The position numbers and the translations under genes are program-made. This document shows positions 1-14,400 of a stretch of DNA of 64,000 nucleotides, one piece after another (the stretch's first letter is position 1; every line of letters begins with the position of its first letter). The stretch comes from Aristolochia californica (taxonomy: Eukaryota > Streptophyta > Magnoliopsida > Piperales > Aristolochiaceae): assembly GCA_029961685.1 (NCBI GenBank), contig JARWKL010000003.1:9990459-10054458 (forward strand), in the 5' to 3' direction. The notes under the pieces were generated by a model that was not told where the DNA came from, made no database searches, and saw only the letters and a program-made list of their open reading frames with translations.

Positions 1-89
1 ATTGAGTATAATGTCGATAAGCTTGATTCGTATTCTCTGGAGATTTATTTTCTCTCCTAAGTTTTTCAATTGTCTTATGTTTGTTCCAG

Positions 90-1743
<1,654 letters not shown>

Positions 1744-2338
1744 GAAGATTGCTGCAAAGAAGATTCCATTTTTGTATGTCTCTCTCCATTTTGACTGTTT
1801 TGATTCTCTTGAGAGAAGCTTTGTTGTATAAAATGCTCAGAGATCAAGCTCAAGAGCATGCCATGGCCTCCACGAAGTATGAACTATCTTTTCTTTTTCA
1901 ATTACCCAGTTGCCTTTTCCTGTGCTTTGCTTACTTTATCTGAGCAAACTTGAAGTAATCAAATCTCGCTTACAAACAGTGTCTCACCAGTTGCAAATGC
2001 CTAATATAAATCATCCCATCCTTTTATGATATTTTGCCTTGAGTGGCTGTGAACATTTGAATCCTGCAATGCAACTCTATCGTCCTGGGAGATACTTTCC
2101 TTCTCTTCTGTGAAAGCATAAGAGCTCTCTCTGTCTGGAGGCAAAGAATTCCCAGTCTTTTCTTCAAACTGAAGAATCCTCTTCTGTAGTACAAACTGGA
2201 GCATTTTTTAACATGGGAAATATAACAAAGAACATTATAAGAAGAGCCCAGCGCTATCTCGCCCCTATCAACACATACAGCTACTTACAGAAAAGAGATC
2301 GATAAGGGTGAGCAGCGGATAGATTGATATCTTCTGTC
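1744..2338. other. GLN2 3' flank and PM19L 5' flank
   Basis: No gene is seen here. The 15-mer GCTGCAAAGAAGATT at 1714-1728, in the last GLN2 codons, recurs at 1751-1765 just after the stop, which looks like a small local duplication. The rest should be the 3' UTR of GLN2 and the promoter and leader of the next gene. Confidence 0.6.
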
Positions 2339-3082
2339 ATGGCAGCTGAAGGCCCAAAATCTCTAGCGTTCTTCCTTCTTGCGCTGAACCTTGTATTGTA
2401 TATCATCGTCGTAGCAATTGCCGGGTGGGCAATTAAGGTTGGGATCGAAGAGACCTCTGAATCAGGTAAAATTTGAAGTTTTATGTTTCTTTATTTGCAT
2501 GGTTAAAAGGAAATCGCATTTAATGAGCTTCTCCATTTTCCAAGCGAATGTGCAGCAGCTGCCGGAATGATATTCCCGGCCCGTCTGTTTCCGATATACT
2601 CTCCGATTGGGAACTTCGCCACCGGATTCTTTGTAATTTTTTCTCTCATCGCCGGAGCAGCCGGTGTCGCCTCCTCAATTTCTGGCATCCATAACGTGCT
2701 TCAATGGAACGCTTCCAATTTATTTTCCGCGGCCGCCTATTCCACCACGACATGGGCTCTCACTCTTCTCGCCATGGGGTAATACCACTTCAAACATTCA
2801 AGAAATTCTGGTAGCTAGTAAAAAACCATTTCTTCTCACTGTAAATACTGCTGTACGACTACAGATTGGCGTGCAAGGAGATCAACATAGGAGAGAGGCC
2901 AACCAGTTTGGTAAGAGCAAATACTTCGCTCCAACGATTTATAATGTGCAACTGCAACCAATTTCTGTGTTTCTTCTTTGCTGCAGAGGACATTGGAGGC
3001 ACTGACGTTCATTCTGAGCGGCACACAACTGTTCTGCTTGGGGGCTGTTAACGTTGGAGTCATGGAAGTCTACCGCATTTAA
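2339..3082 (+). CDS. AWPM-19/PM19-like membrane protein
   Basis: Small four-helix plant membrane protein of the AWPM-19 family, whose known members are plasma-membrane proteins often induced by ABA, cold or seed drying. Exons are 2339-2465, 2556-2778, 2865-2910 and 2987-3082; together they give 163 residues. Family marks are the N-terminal helix with KSLAFFLLALNLVLY and AIAGWAIKVG (about residues 7-35), FATGFFVIFSLIAGAAGVAS (second helix), the WALTLLAMGLACKEIN block spanning exons 2-3, and RTLEALTFILSGTQLF near the C-terminus. The start is the first in-frame ATG that gives a complete first helix. The acceptor at 2555 could instead be 2558 (CAGCAG), changing one alanine. It ends about 1 kb from a LINE. 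Strong family match; the physiological role is inferred. Confidence 0.9.
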
Positions 3083-4051
3083 GCCGATACTTCTGTTGTT
3101 TTACTTGTTCTTCCTCGCAGAAGGAAGAAGGATAGACATCAATATACTAATCTTGAAGAATTAGTCACCTATGAGTTAAATCTGCTCACATCTGTGAATG
3201 ATATGCCGCCGTAAAGAAGCATGAAGACCAGGCTTCCATTACCGGAATTAGAGGTAGAAGACCAGTTAGCCGAGAAGAGAAAAACCCGATAAACAGTTGT
3301 AAATTTTATGTATAAATTCCAATATAATCTCTGTTATAATTCGTGGTGAATAAAGAGATGATTAAAATTGCTTTCCTTTGGATAAAAACCAGTATGGGAT
3401 GTCATTGATCGTTGTTATAATAACATAAAACTGGAAGACATGAACTTCAGAAGAGAAAAATCACAACCAAAAGGAAGGGATCCTAACTTTCAGAGAAAAA
3501 TCAAGGTTGCCACTACAGAAATGGCAAACATGGCAGATTATGTTGAGAATGCTATATTTCACAATGCAGTTAGTGATGTTTTCCACATTACTCATGTCAA
3601 ATGATAGAACCAGATTACTCAAAAAGGGTCTGCTTTTAAATAAAAAGAATCCAACTCCATGGTTTGGACAAATCTTTAAAGAAAAAAATCACTATTTCAA
3701 AAGAATATAGAATGATAATCTTCATTGTCAACTCAGTGTGGCACTCTGTAACCATGAATCTTCACTTCAGCATTTACTTCAATTTTAGTTATAGTTTGTC
3801 CTATACTGCTGGTCTAGCTATTCCATCTGTTTTTTTTTTACTACAATCACATGTCCTAGAGTTCAACTCATCCTCTTTCGGTTCCAGACAGTCTCTCAGC
3901 AGATTGGGGGGACATAATGCAAGTAATCCTCCACTAAACAGATCTACCAAGAAAACTACTTAATGGCAATTCAATCAAACGTTTTATATTTACTTCTCAT
4001 ATAAAATAGAAATAAAATTTCAAGGAAAAATTATAATGCATACATTCATGC
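3083..4051. other. PM19L 3' flank, no gene seen
   Basis: AT-rich sequence with an AATAAA near 3350 that may be the polyadenylation signal of the PM19-like gene. The open frames here are short and show no recognisable domain. Confidence 0.5.
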
Positions 4052-7000
4052 AATTTTTTTGTGATAAAGGTGATAGTATATTAAAGTCAAAACAAGAGAA
4101 AAATACAAAAACCACATTCAAGGGGACCTCCCATTACAACTAGAGATTAGAGGGAATCCCGCACTTGGCCAAATTGTCAGCCAAAGAATTGGATGTGCAG
4201 GAAACATGGGACCAAGTAAGGTTGGAGACGAGGTCATCAATACAATGATAAACATGTCAGTGCCGCCAAGGGGGAGTCGTTGTAGAGGAGCACCATTGGA
4301 TGACAATGTGAAAGCCGCCTTCAACAATGAGAGGGCCTTGAAGGCGATCATAAAATATGGCAAGCCCGTGGTATAAAGTGAGGAGTTCATCGGTGGTGGA
4401 GTCAGCATTCCCCATAGGACCCACATAAGAGACTAGAATGGAGCTGGAGGAATCACGAAAAATGTCACCAAACCTATCCAGCCCCGGGTTTCCCTTTGGC
4501 AGTCCTGTCAAAATTCAGCTCGATAAACCCAAGGGAAGGAGGGGACCCAGGGACACAGGCTGGAGGGTGAGAGCTCCCAACCATGTGGGCAATGCAATGC
4601 CAATTTGTCCTCAAGGAGATTCTAAAGTCCTTGGATTGAAGCCAGGAAGAAATGTGGCCGACGGTCAACTCATCAACTTCATCAATGGATCTGAACTTCA
4701 AATTGAAACGCTGGATGTTTCTCTCTTGCCAAAGAACCCAAGGGGTGTGGCCAAGGCAAGCAGAGACCAGCAATCTTCCCAACTTGGGCAGAGGAGGATG
4801 CAAGAAGGATTAGGTGCTCAAGCAAACAAAAATGAAAGCCAATGCACTGCAAATTCCTAGTCCAAACACCCCAGGAATAGTGGCAATGCAAAAGGAGATG
4901 CTGCATAGTCTCATCATTCTGAAAAAAAAAAAGGGACAGAGGCGGTAGGGAGTAGAGTTTCCACGCCTTCTAAGGTTATTTACCGTCAGAATACGATTGT
5001 GAAGAGTACACCAAAGGAAGAATTAGATCTTTAGGGGAGCAAAAATCTTCCAGGCATCAGAGCTAACATGAGATGGGCTAATGCCGAGCTTGCCAGAGAT
5101 GAGCGAGTAAGTAGAGGAAACCGAAAAGTTTTCATTGGGGTTTGGCATCCAAAGAATCTTGTCCATAGAGGCTGGCCGAATGTCAATGCATTGGAGGTTA
5201 GAGAGGACCTGGGAAGCCAAGACAACCTCAGAATCAGATAAAACACACCGAAATTAAAGAACCCAACAACCAAGAGAGGACCAAAGGTCGGCAATCATAG
5301 CATTCCGCGATAGACAAATGGGAACCAAGGGAGCAAAGGAGCTACCCAAAGTCTTGTCATTGCACCAACAGTCGAGTCAAAAACTGATTTTCTCCCCATT
5401 GCCAGCAAAGTAGTTGATGCCAATACGAAAAATGCTAAGCAAAGGGTACAGTGAACATCACAGGGGGGAGAGACGCTGACGATCACCATTGTTGGTCCAC
5501 CATCTTCGCACCAGACGCAAGTTCTTGGCCACCATTGGTCTCCAAAGAGCATTGGGATTATAGTTAAACTGCCAAAACCACTTCAAGAGGAAGGTCAAAT
5601 TCATTTCCTTAGTAAGCCGAAGGCCAAGCCCACCATAGCTCTTGGGGCAACAGACCTCAGCCTAGCTAACCAAATGGTACTTGACAACATCACCAAAATC
5701 CATGCCAAAGGAACCTCTTATAAATCCGATCAATATGGTTGTAGACCTCCACTGGGCAGCGGAAGAAAGAGAGGAAGAAAGTTGGGATACCGTCAATAGT
5801 CACTCGAAAGAGGGTTATCCTCCTAGCCGAAGAAAAAAGACGCCCACGCCAAGTAGCCAATCAACGTTCTAGCTCTTCAATGACAAGATTCCAGAACTAC
5901 TTGAGAGGCTGCCTGGTGAAGAGGGGAAGCCCAAGGTGATTGGTGGGAAGAGAACCAATCTGGCAACCCAGCAACTCGGCCATAGCATTGAGAGTGTCAT
6001 AAGGAATGTTGAATCCAATTAGAGATGTTTCGACCAAACTAACTTTCTGCCCCGATGTCAATTCAAAAAGTCAAAGAAGGGACTTGAGGCATTGAACTTC
6101 ACTCATGGCACCCAATCCAAATAGATTGTTGTCATCGACAAATTGCAATAAGGGTGTATCAAATTCGGCCTAAGGGGATACCAGTTGAAGCCATCTAGTC
6201 ATTCTAGCTGAGTGAACCAAATTAGATAGATACTCAACCACCAAGTTGAATAATACGGGGGAGAGAGGATCACCTTGGCGAATACCCCTTGACCCCTTGA
6301 AGTAGCAAAGAACAACACCATTAAAGATGATTGCGTAGGTAGCAGTTGATATACAACTCTGTATCCAATACCATCCTTCTACCCAAAAGGTAGTCAAGAA
6401 GAGACCAACAAAGCCTTCTCCAGATCCAAATTTAGGGCAAAACAAGGCCTACCCGAATGCTGTAGGTGCTCCATCATCTCATAAGTGGCCATGGTAGAAT
6501 CAAGAATGTTTCTGCCATGGATGAAAGAGCATTGGCATGGGTGAACCAGAATCGACATAGAAATCTTGAGATGATTAGCAAGGATCTGGGCGATGATCTT
6601 GTAAGGGCTGAAGTCCATTGGATGCACCACTGATTGCTTCTTGGGGACCAAAGCGATGAAGGCACCCATGCTTAATAGGAGAGACCTCGAGAATAGAAGT
6701 TAACCATCACCATAATACCATCCTTATGTCAAACGCCTAGCCAATACAACCTAAAAGACCGGTCTGTTAAGTGCGAAAAGCCAAGTACCTAACCCAGGTG
6801 GACCAGGGGTGGACGAAACCTAACCCAGGTGGACCGGAACCACCTAGCTCTGACACTTTAACCACTGGCCAACAATACCGATAGAATTCTCCGTTGAAGT
6901 CGTTTGGCCCCAAAGCGTGATTAGCAGCCAAGCTCAATTTCCTTATGAGAGAAAGGTCGTTCCAGTAAAGAAGCCAAACCCAAAGGAGGCCTGGAAAGAG

Positions 7001-7235
7001 AGATGTGCTGGAGTCTTGGATGGGGGCATAATTCTTCTTTATAAAGATCTGCAAAAAAAAAACTCAAAAAAGTGTTAGAGATGGCATCACGATCACTGGT
7101 AATCTCCCCATCTATTGACAACGAAAAGTTCCAGTTGGATTGGCACCAGATAGAGGCCACATAGTGGAAAAACTTTGTTTTCATGTCCCCCTATATAACT
7201 TTAGCAAGGCAAGGTCTCTTTGATATCTGAGCGGA
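4052..7235 (-). mobile_element. 5'-truncated, decayed LINE (L1-like non-LTR retrotransposon)
   Basis: Reading on the minus strand from about 7235 down to a short T run at 4052 (the element's A tail), fragments of a plant LINE ORF2 appear in the right order. There is a pre-RT block with KTKFFH near 7184; a block with NHALGPNDFNGEFYRYCW near 6900; reverse transcriptase blocks (PYKIIAQILANHLK, SFIHGRNILDS, then SRGIRQGDPLSPVLFNLVVE near 6270); a YVDD-equivalent read as FVDD near 6130; a zf-RVT zinc region near 4900-5500; and an RNase H-like domain at 4140-4600. Stops and frameshifts are frequent, and the third RNase H acidic position reads EGG instead of EGD. The endonuclease region is missing, so the copy is 5' truncated and dead. 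I could not find a clear target duplication. Confidence 0.88.
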
Positions 7236-9074
7236 GTTCACCAACAACATATACTTATTTTCATTCTTACTATCTTTCATTTATTGATAACAATGGAAAT
7301 CTACAATCCTTTATACACAGGCTTCACTATATGAATGGTTTCACATTTTTTTTCTTCTATTTCATAGAATTGTTTTCTATGATTCATTTTTGTAATTCTT
7401 CTAATTATTCTTTTCATGACACTATGCCTTTTATTTTTTTTGTTTTGATTTTTCCTTTTACCATGCTTGCTTCTTGGTGTTATTGTCTACTTATGATCCA
7501 GGCAAGTTTTATGATGCCCTCCTTTGTTTTGCGTTTAATTTATTTATTTCTACTGTGAATATTACTTTTTCTAGTTTGGTTATGTAGTTATTCTCCGATA
7601 ATAGCTCATAGATTGGTCTCTCTATTAGCTGATTACTTTGATTTATTTAATCTATTTAATAGGTGTAGTTTTAAGCAAAGTCTACATTATATAGGATACT
7701 CATTTTGTTTGTTTATAATTTTGTGTTCATATTCTACTCTCTTTTTTTGTTGTTAGGTTCCTTTTTTTTAGTTTAAGCGACCATTTGCTGTGAGGTAAGT
7801 ACTCAGTTCTCTCATTCCATTTTACTATTCTTTCTTTTTCTTAACTCTCCAATATTTTACTTTATCTGTTTTTGTTTCTTTGACTCCTATATTTGATTGT
7901 AGCATTTCAGCCTTTTCCTTTGTCCTTCTTCATCTAAGATTTGTGAGGCAAATTTGAGAATCTCTTTTATGTCCAAGGTCAGAGTCTCTATTTCACTATT
8001 CACAAACAATCAATAATTATTCAAATAACAACATTTGTAATAAATTCATGTTTCATTAGCAAGTTCTCTAGGCATGAGGAATTTCACCTTGACTTCGGAA
8101 AAGTAGCATATGGAAGAATTTATTGATATTGGAGAATTAGTATATTACTTGTATCAATCTGTTTCCAGACTCCAGATTTTACAATAAAAAGATTCAATGT
8201 GGAGAAAATGTAAAATCACAGGGACTTGAAACCTTAATTTAGTCAAGGTAACCATAATTTCTTTGATAGTTTGGAACCTTTTTAAAGGTATGTCAAATTT
8301 GAATATTGACAAAGAGATTAATATGCAAGGACAAGAAGAGAGAGGGGGTTGGTGAAGGTTATTTTTTGAGAAGATAATGAATTAAGTAGAATTGGTCTTG
8401 GAGATGTGCCCCTTCACTATGTCAACACAAGGTTTCACATTCTTATGTAATGCATTTGTAGTGATGATGCTCATGGACAACTTTGAAGTTGTGGAATGGC
8501 TTGCACTGACATTTTTTTTTATATTTTTAAATGGTTTTTTCCTTCTGATACACAATCTGATACATGTCCAAATAGCTCTGTTACATATTTTCATATGAAT
8601 GCCCAATACATATAAATTTCATTATAAGCTCACCCCTGTTCCCACAAACTGATCTGATGCATTAAGAGGCTTTTTTTAAAGCCACCATAAAATCAAGCTG
8701 CAATGTAACATTTTGGAAGAAATTGTCCCAAATAGAACTAAAATGGCCAAATTAACCATTTACTGATAAATGCCTTTAAAATTCAACATACAGAGAAGAA
8801 TCACACTACAACATTCGTCTCCTCGATGACTAAGATGCATTTCCAGACTTCTTAACTTCCAATACCATGTTCCAAAATCTCTAAACATGTCAACAACAGT
8901 GATAAGCTAGGTCAATAGCTGCCTCCTCTCTGTTCTATTTTTTTTTTTTTTTTTTGACAAACAAGAAAAAGAATTGTTTCGGTTTCAACTGATATCATTA
9001 CAGGACTGAGGCATGTTCTTGGATGGGGATCCGCAAGAGAACCAAACAGACAATACAAAACTAACTCCCTAAAG
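7236..9074. other. AT-rich spacer, no gene seen
   Basis: AT-rich sequence with short, low-complexity frames and a T run at about 8939-8955. The right end is probably the 3' UTR of the methyltransferase on the minus strand. I recognise no transposon or RNA gene here. Confidence 0.5.
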
Positions 9075-10132
9075 CTAGTTTCTTCTAAACTCATACCATA
9101 TCTCATAGTGGTTAAATAACAAACTAGCATGCGTATGCTTCCCGAGATACTCAAGGCCCATAGTGGAAAGCCTTCTTGTGCATTCTTCCCCACCCAACCT
9201 TGAACAGAACTTTATATTGTGTGACACAAATATCCGTCCATCAGTATGCTTCAATCTCTTTGCCAACCTCTCCAGCCCCACCCAGACAAGCTTATCTGGC
9301 ATGTGAAGAAAAACAGCACTTGCATATATCAAATCAAACATACTGCCACCAAATTTACTGAATTCCATGTCATTTCCTTTCACTATTTTTGGTCTCTTGT
9401 AGAGCAAACCCTGTGAGGGAAGCTCATAGCGGAGGGCTGCCATAAGAGACAGTTGATCACGCTCTAGGCAATTGAAATGTCCAGGTTTCAGGTAGCGGAT
9501 AAAATGCAGTCCTACACGTAGAGTTCCACAACCTATCTCAAGGACTTGGGATCTCTGAGAAAGATGGGAAGATTGAACAAGAAATTCAAAGACATCACGT
9601 CCCCCTGCCCAAGGCTCACCATAGTTGCTGTGGTGCTCCTCAACAAGGAGTTCACCAGGGCAGGGAAGAGCAGTGCGGTTGCGTGCTTCAACTTCATCCT
9701 CATAATGGGAAATACCTTTGTACCTGGAAGCAAATAATCTTCAGCACATGCATAAACACACACATACACAAACATAAGAAAAAGAAAAATTGCAAGGGCA
9801 ACTAACTGGTGGAAGTCCTCTAGTTGTTGTTCGCGAGTCCGGGGGTTAATGCCCTTGCGGAGCTCATGCCAAGCCTCCGGAGTGGTGGGGGGATCCTGCA
9901 AGTCGTTCACTTGGAGTTGCAATTTCAGCCAAGCAATGTCATCTGGGGTTGTCGATACTATATCTGGACTCTCGGTCCTCTCAGCAGCACGAATTTGCGA
10001 TGGAGATTGTGGTTGAGGGCAAGTGCAGGAGGAAGAGGGATTGTACAGGAAGAAGAGGAAAAGTGCCGCCACAGATGCTCCAATGAGGAATGAGACAGGC
10101 ACAGACAGTCCGCCACCCTTGTGAGAAGCCAT
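9075..10132 (-). CDS. Membrane-anchored SAM-dependent methyltransferase-like protein, two exons
   Basis: Plant protein with an N-terminal anchor and a Rossmann-type methyltransferase domain; the substrate is unknown. On the minus strand exon 1 is 10132-9807 and exon 2 is 9723-9075. They join at DFHQ/YKGI across a GT-AG intron and give 324 residues. Residues about 10-30 form a hydrophobic helix (PVSFLIGASVAALFLFFLY), followed by a short Ser/Pro/Cys linker. SAM motif I is LEIGCGTLRVG at about 170-180. Further on, MFDLIYASAVFLHMPDKL matches the post-motif II region of class I methyltransferases. An in-frame ATG lies four codons upstream (10144-10142); I prefer 10132 because MASHK starts a compact N-terminus just before the helix, but either is possible. 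A Copia element starts about 1.07 kb upstream. The fold is secure; the reaction is not known. Confidence 0.85.
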
Positions 10133-10238
10133 CACTAACTGCATTCCGCTTGCTTCTTATTTCAGTTCTCCCATATGGAAGAAAGCAGAAATTAGAGAAA
10201 GATCTTGGGGCAATTTTAATTTTTTAATCTTTTTACTT

Positions 10239-10289
10239 CTATAGGTGCATCGATACTTCATGAGGAAAGCTAAACCTACGATAATGCAT
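10239..10289 (-). promoter_or_regulatory. Candidate upstream ORF in the methyltransferase leader
   Basis: About 107 bases before the methyltransferase ATG a minus-strand ATG at 10289-10287 opens a 16-codon frame (MHYRRFSFPHEVSMHL) closed by TAG. Two shorter ATG frames (MELDALS just upstream and MGELK near 10170) are also present. Some plant methyltransferases of this general type are known to carry conserved-peptide uORFs. Whether this is one of them is my inference; I cannot check conservation. Confidence 0.3.
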
Positions 10290-11200
10290 CCAATTCCATA
10301 TACCCAATCCCTAGAATGTTTGTTGGCTTTCTATATAGCTTCAAGTAGATGAGTACTATAAGCATCAATAGCATCTGATCTAACTCAACAAATGAACCAG
10401 AAAATACAAACTAAAGACATATATAACATCAAACACGATAGCCAAAGATCACCTTTCTAATCTGATTGATTCCTCTAATAGAAGCTTCATACTCTTTCTC
10501 CAATACAACAAAATTGAAAACTAATCATAACTAAAACATAGTATAGAAAGAAAATGAAATAAACATAATATAAACAGGAAATAAACTACATCGAAAACAG
10601 AAAATAACCTTTTTCAATAATATTTAGTAGTAGTGTATGCTAAAGTTTTAAAACGTACAGAAACCCAAGAAGTACTCTTCTAAATCTTCCCTTCATTAAA
10701 ATGTTAAAGAAATTTTGCCGTCTTTGTATTAGAATAACCCAACAAATTTTCCTCACTTACAAATTACGAAAGATTACTAAATTTTACTCTTATGTTACAC
10801 CATTATGAAACAAAAGAATCAATTGTACACTCCTAAGAAAAACATGAAAAGATCAATACCCAAATGTTGGACAATATCTTCTGTTTCAAGCTTCAAAAAT
10901 TTTCTGCTTCCTACTACCTTCCCTATTGCTGGATAATAAAGGCAAGATGCAAGAACTGCTTTAGAATTCAAGAAGAACAGAGATGAAAAGAACTGGTAGA
11001 CAATTAGATACTAAAGAAAACATAATTCATACAACAAAAGATAGAAATTAAAGAAACTCATGTGTCTTAGTCTAACCAATCCACCACAGATGACAATGAA
11101 AAGTGTTCCTTAATGAACTTAAGTATCTTCAATATTTGAAAAATAAGAATACTTTGTAGTGTGACATTATACAAATTCAAATAAATTGCTTCTTTCATAC
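10290..11200. other. Methyltransferase upstream region, no gene seen
   Basis: AT-rich sequence between the methyltransferase leader and the left LTR of a Copia element. No domain or RNA gene is visible; it should contain the minus-strand promoter. Confidence 0.5.
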
Positions 11201-11484
11201 TGTAAAAAGAAAGAGTATAGAGAAAGGTGAAGAGAGAATGAGAGAGAAAGGCTCAAGAATGAGCTGCATTGGGGGTCGTGCATGACCCCAAACCTATTTA
11301 ATTAAGTGGGTCTTGCTGAATTACAAAAATGCTCTTCACTTAAGTGAAACCCTAATCTCAATATCCTATGAACATGAAACTTGGACTATAGATATAATTC
11401 AACATAGAGAGCAAGATTACATAAGAATATGAACATTCGGATAAGGTAAAATGACCAAAATGCCCCTGAACTGGTCTTTCAACA
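11201..11484 (-). repeat. 3' LTR of the 11.2-16.0 kb Copia
   Basis: On the minus strand it starts TGTTGAAAGACC right after the polypurine tract and ends in CA at 11201. Much of it, including the block around CATGAAACTTGGACTA, aligns with 15784-16036. Confidence 0.8.
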
Positions 11485-14400
11485 CTCCCCTTCAAGTTGG
11501 AGCATATATATCGAAGAGACCCAGCTTGTCACAGAAGTTCATAAATTTATGCTTCCCCAATGTTTTAGTAAAAGCATCACCAAAATGATCACCAGATCGA
11601 ACATATGGAGTTACCACCTCCTTCTTCATCACAACATCTCGAAGTGTGATAGTCTACCTCAATGTGTTTTGTTCTCTCATGAAACACTAGATTACTGGCA
11701 ATGAAGATAATTGCCTGGTTATCACAGAACATAATCATAGGTTCTTTCTAATAGAGACCTAACTTTTTTGAGATAGATTTCACCCACATCAGTTCACTTA
11801 CGGTGTGGGCCATTGTCCTATACTCCACTTCTGTACTAGATTAAACTACCACATTTTGTTTTTTACTCTTCCAACTGAGTAAAGTTTCTCCCAAAAACAC
11901 ATAGAACTTAGTGGTTAATTTTCTTTCCACTTTAGAACTTGCATAATTCGCAAAAAAAAATGCTTCAGTCCTCAAATGATCACTAGGTCTAAAGAGGACC
12001 TTTCCCTGGTGCTCCTTTTAGATATTTTAAAATTCTTTGTGCACCCTCTAGATGAATTTTACGTTGATGCTCCATAAACTGATTGCAAATGAGATATCCG
12101 GTCTAGTGATTGTAGCATATATAAGCTTGCCCACTAATCTTCGATACATTATTTTATCTTTCAATTTCATACTTTGATCATCATGGAGATCAAACAATTC
12201 CATCTTTGCTTCTTGCTACTTCTATCCCCAAAATATATTTCAATGGACCCAGATCTTTAGTTTGAAAATGAGTTGCCAAATGTGATATAACTTCTCCAAT
12301 GCTAGAACCATCACTCCCTGATAGAATGATATTATCTACACACACTAATAAGATGATAATCCCATATGATCTCTTCGTAATAAACAAGGAATGATCACAA
12401 TGGCTTTTGAAAAATCCCATGGACATTACTACTTGGTTGAATTTTTCAAACCAAGCCTGTTGCGGACTTTGTTGCATCCCCCCTGAGCAACATACCCCGG
12501 AGGTTGCTCCATGTACATTTCTTTTTCAAGATCACTATACAAGAAAGCATTCTTGATGTCTAGCTGTTGTAGAGACCATCCTTGATTCATTGCAACAAAA
12601 ACTAGTATACGAATAGAGTATAGGTGAGCAACAAGAGAAAAGGTCTCAAAGATATCAACTTCGTAAGTCTGGGTGTATCATTTGGTGACTAGGTGTGCTT
12701 TATATCTCTCAACGGACCTATCTGCATTATACTTTACTGTATACACCCATTGACAACCAACCACTACAATCCCTGGAGGTAAATCACACAACTCCCAAGT
12801 ACCTCTATCTACCTATGCTTCAATCTCAACATCCATGGCTTGCTTCCAATGAGGAGACAAAGGAGCATCCTACATCGAAGAAGGAATAGTGCAAGTGGAG
12901 ATGGACAAGGCAAACTTATGGTAACTGCCAGACAAAAAATCAAAGGATACCAAATGAGATAGAAAATGGGGAGTACCTTTTCTGACACCCTTCCGGAGGG
13001 TAATAGGAAGGTGTAAGTCACTTACCTCAGGATCTTGAGATGTCGCAAAGTCTCGGCCCAGTTTGAGAGAGGAGTCTAGAACTTGATGAGATGGTGCCTG
13101 TCTACACTGATACACCTACAATGGTCTCTCAACAGTGACATCTTGTGAAGATCGAATACACTCATCAACCGAAATAGGAATAACAGATCCAGGGATTGAG
13201 GGAACAAGAGGAACTGTCTAAGATATGGGAGACTCAAAGAATGGAACATTCTCGAAAAATGTAACATCTGCAAATACGAATGTCTTTCTAGTAGATGGAC
13301 AAAAGCATTTGTACCCCTTTTAGGTCTGAGAATATCTTAAGAAGATACACTTGACAATCCGAGGAGAGTTTATCCATGGATGGTCCTAAAACATGAGTAA
13401 AACAAATATAAGCAAACACACAGGGTGGTACGAGAAATAAAGGAGCAGACGGTAACATGATTTAAATAGGAATTTTACCATCAAGAATAGAAGAAGGCAT
13501 TTTGTTGATAAAAAAAAATGCAATAAGAACAACTGGCGATTTTTACATTGAGCAACCCCACTTCGTTGTGGATAAAAATGCAAGATGTTTGATGAATAAT
13601 TCCTTCGGTTTGATAAAAAGTGTGAAACTTATGATTAATAAATTCAAGACCATTGCCTGTATGCAAAACATTGATGGAGACAACAAATTGATTCTTTATT
13701 TCATTATAAAAAAGTTGGAATACACCAAAAGCTTAAGACTTTTCCTGAAGGAGATAAATCCAAGTACATCTACTAAAATCATCAATGAATTAAACAAAAT
13801 ACCTATAATGAAACTAACTAGTCATAGGACAAGGACCCCAAACATCTGATCAGACAAGCTCCTATAATTTACTTGTCTAATGAGGTGAAGCTGGAAAGAA
13901 ACACCGGTGATGCTTGCCCAATTGCGATGACTCATAGTAAAAAAAAATACTGGAAGGAAATTCTGGAAATACTTGAATCAACTTTGCTAGAGATGGATGA
14001 CCTGGTCTGAGATGCCACTATAGGGGTGTAAGGTATTATCTGGTAGGTGGCTCTCTAAATAATACAATCTTCCTCTCTCACGAGCGGAACCAGTCGTCCT
14101 CTTCATCACGAGATCCTTAAAAACACAGTGAGTAGGATAAAAGGTTAAGGAACAATTCATAGACTTTGCTAGCTGACTCATAGACAATAAATTTAGAGGA
14201 AATTTTGGGATAAGTAAGGCTGACTGAGGTGATATAAAAGAAGCAGGAGTGACATTGCCCACTCCTTGAACTGATGAAATAGACCCATCGACAAGATTGA
14301 CATGTTTTATAAGCAAGGACTCCCTCAAGTTAGAAAATAACGAGGGCATACTTGACATGTGTTTGGTAACTCTTGAATCAAGAACCCAAGATGGTGAATG

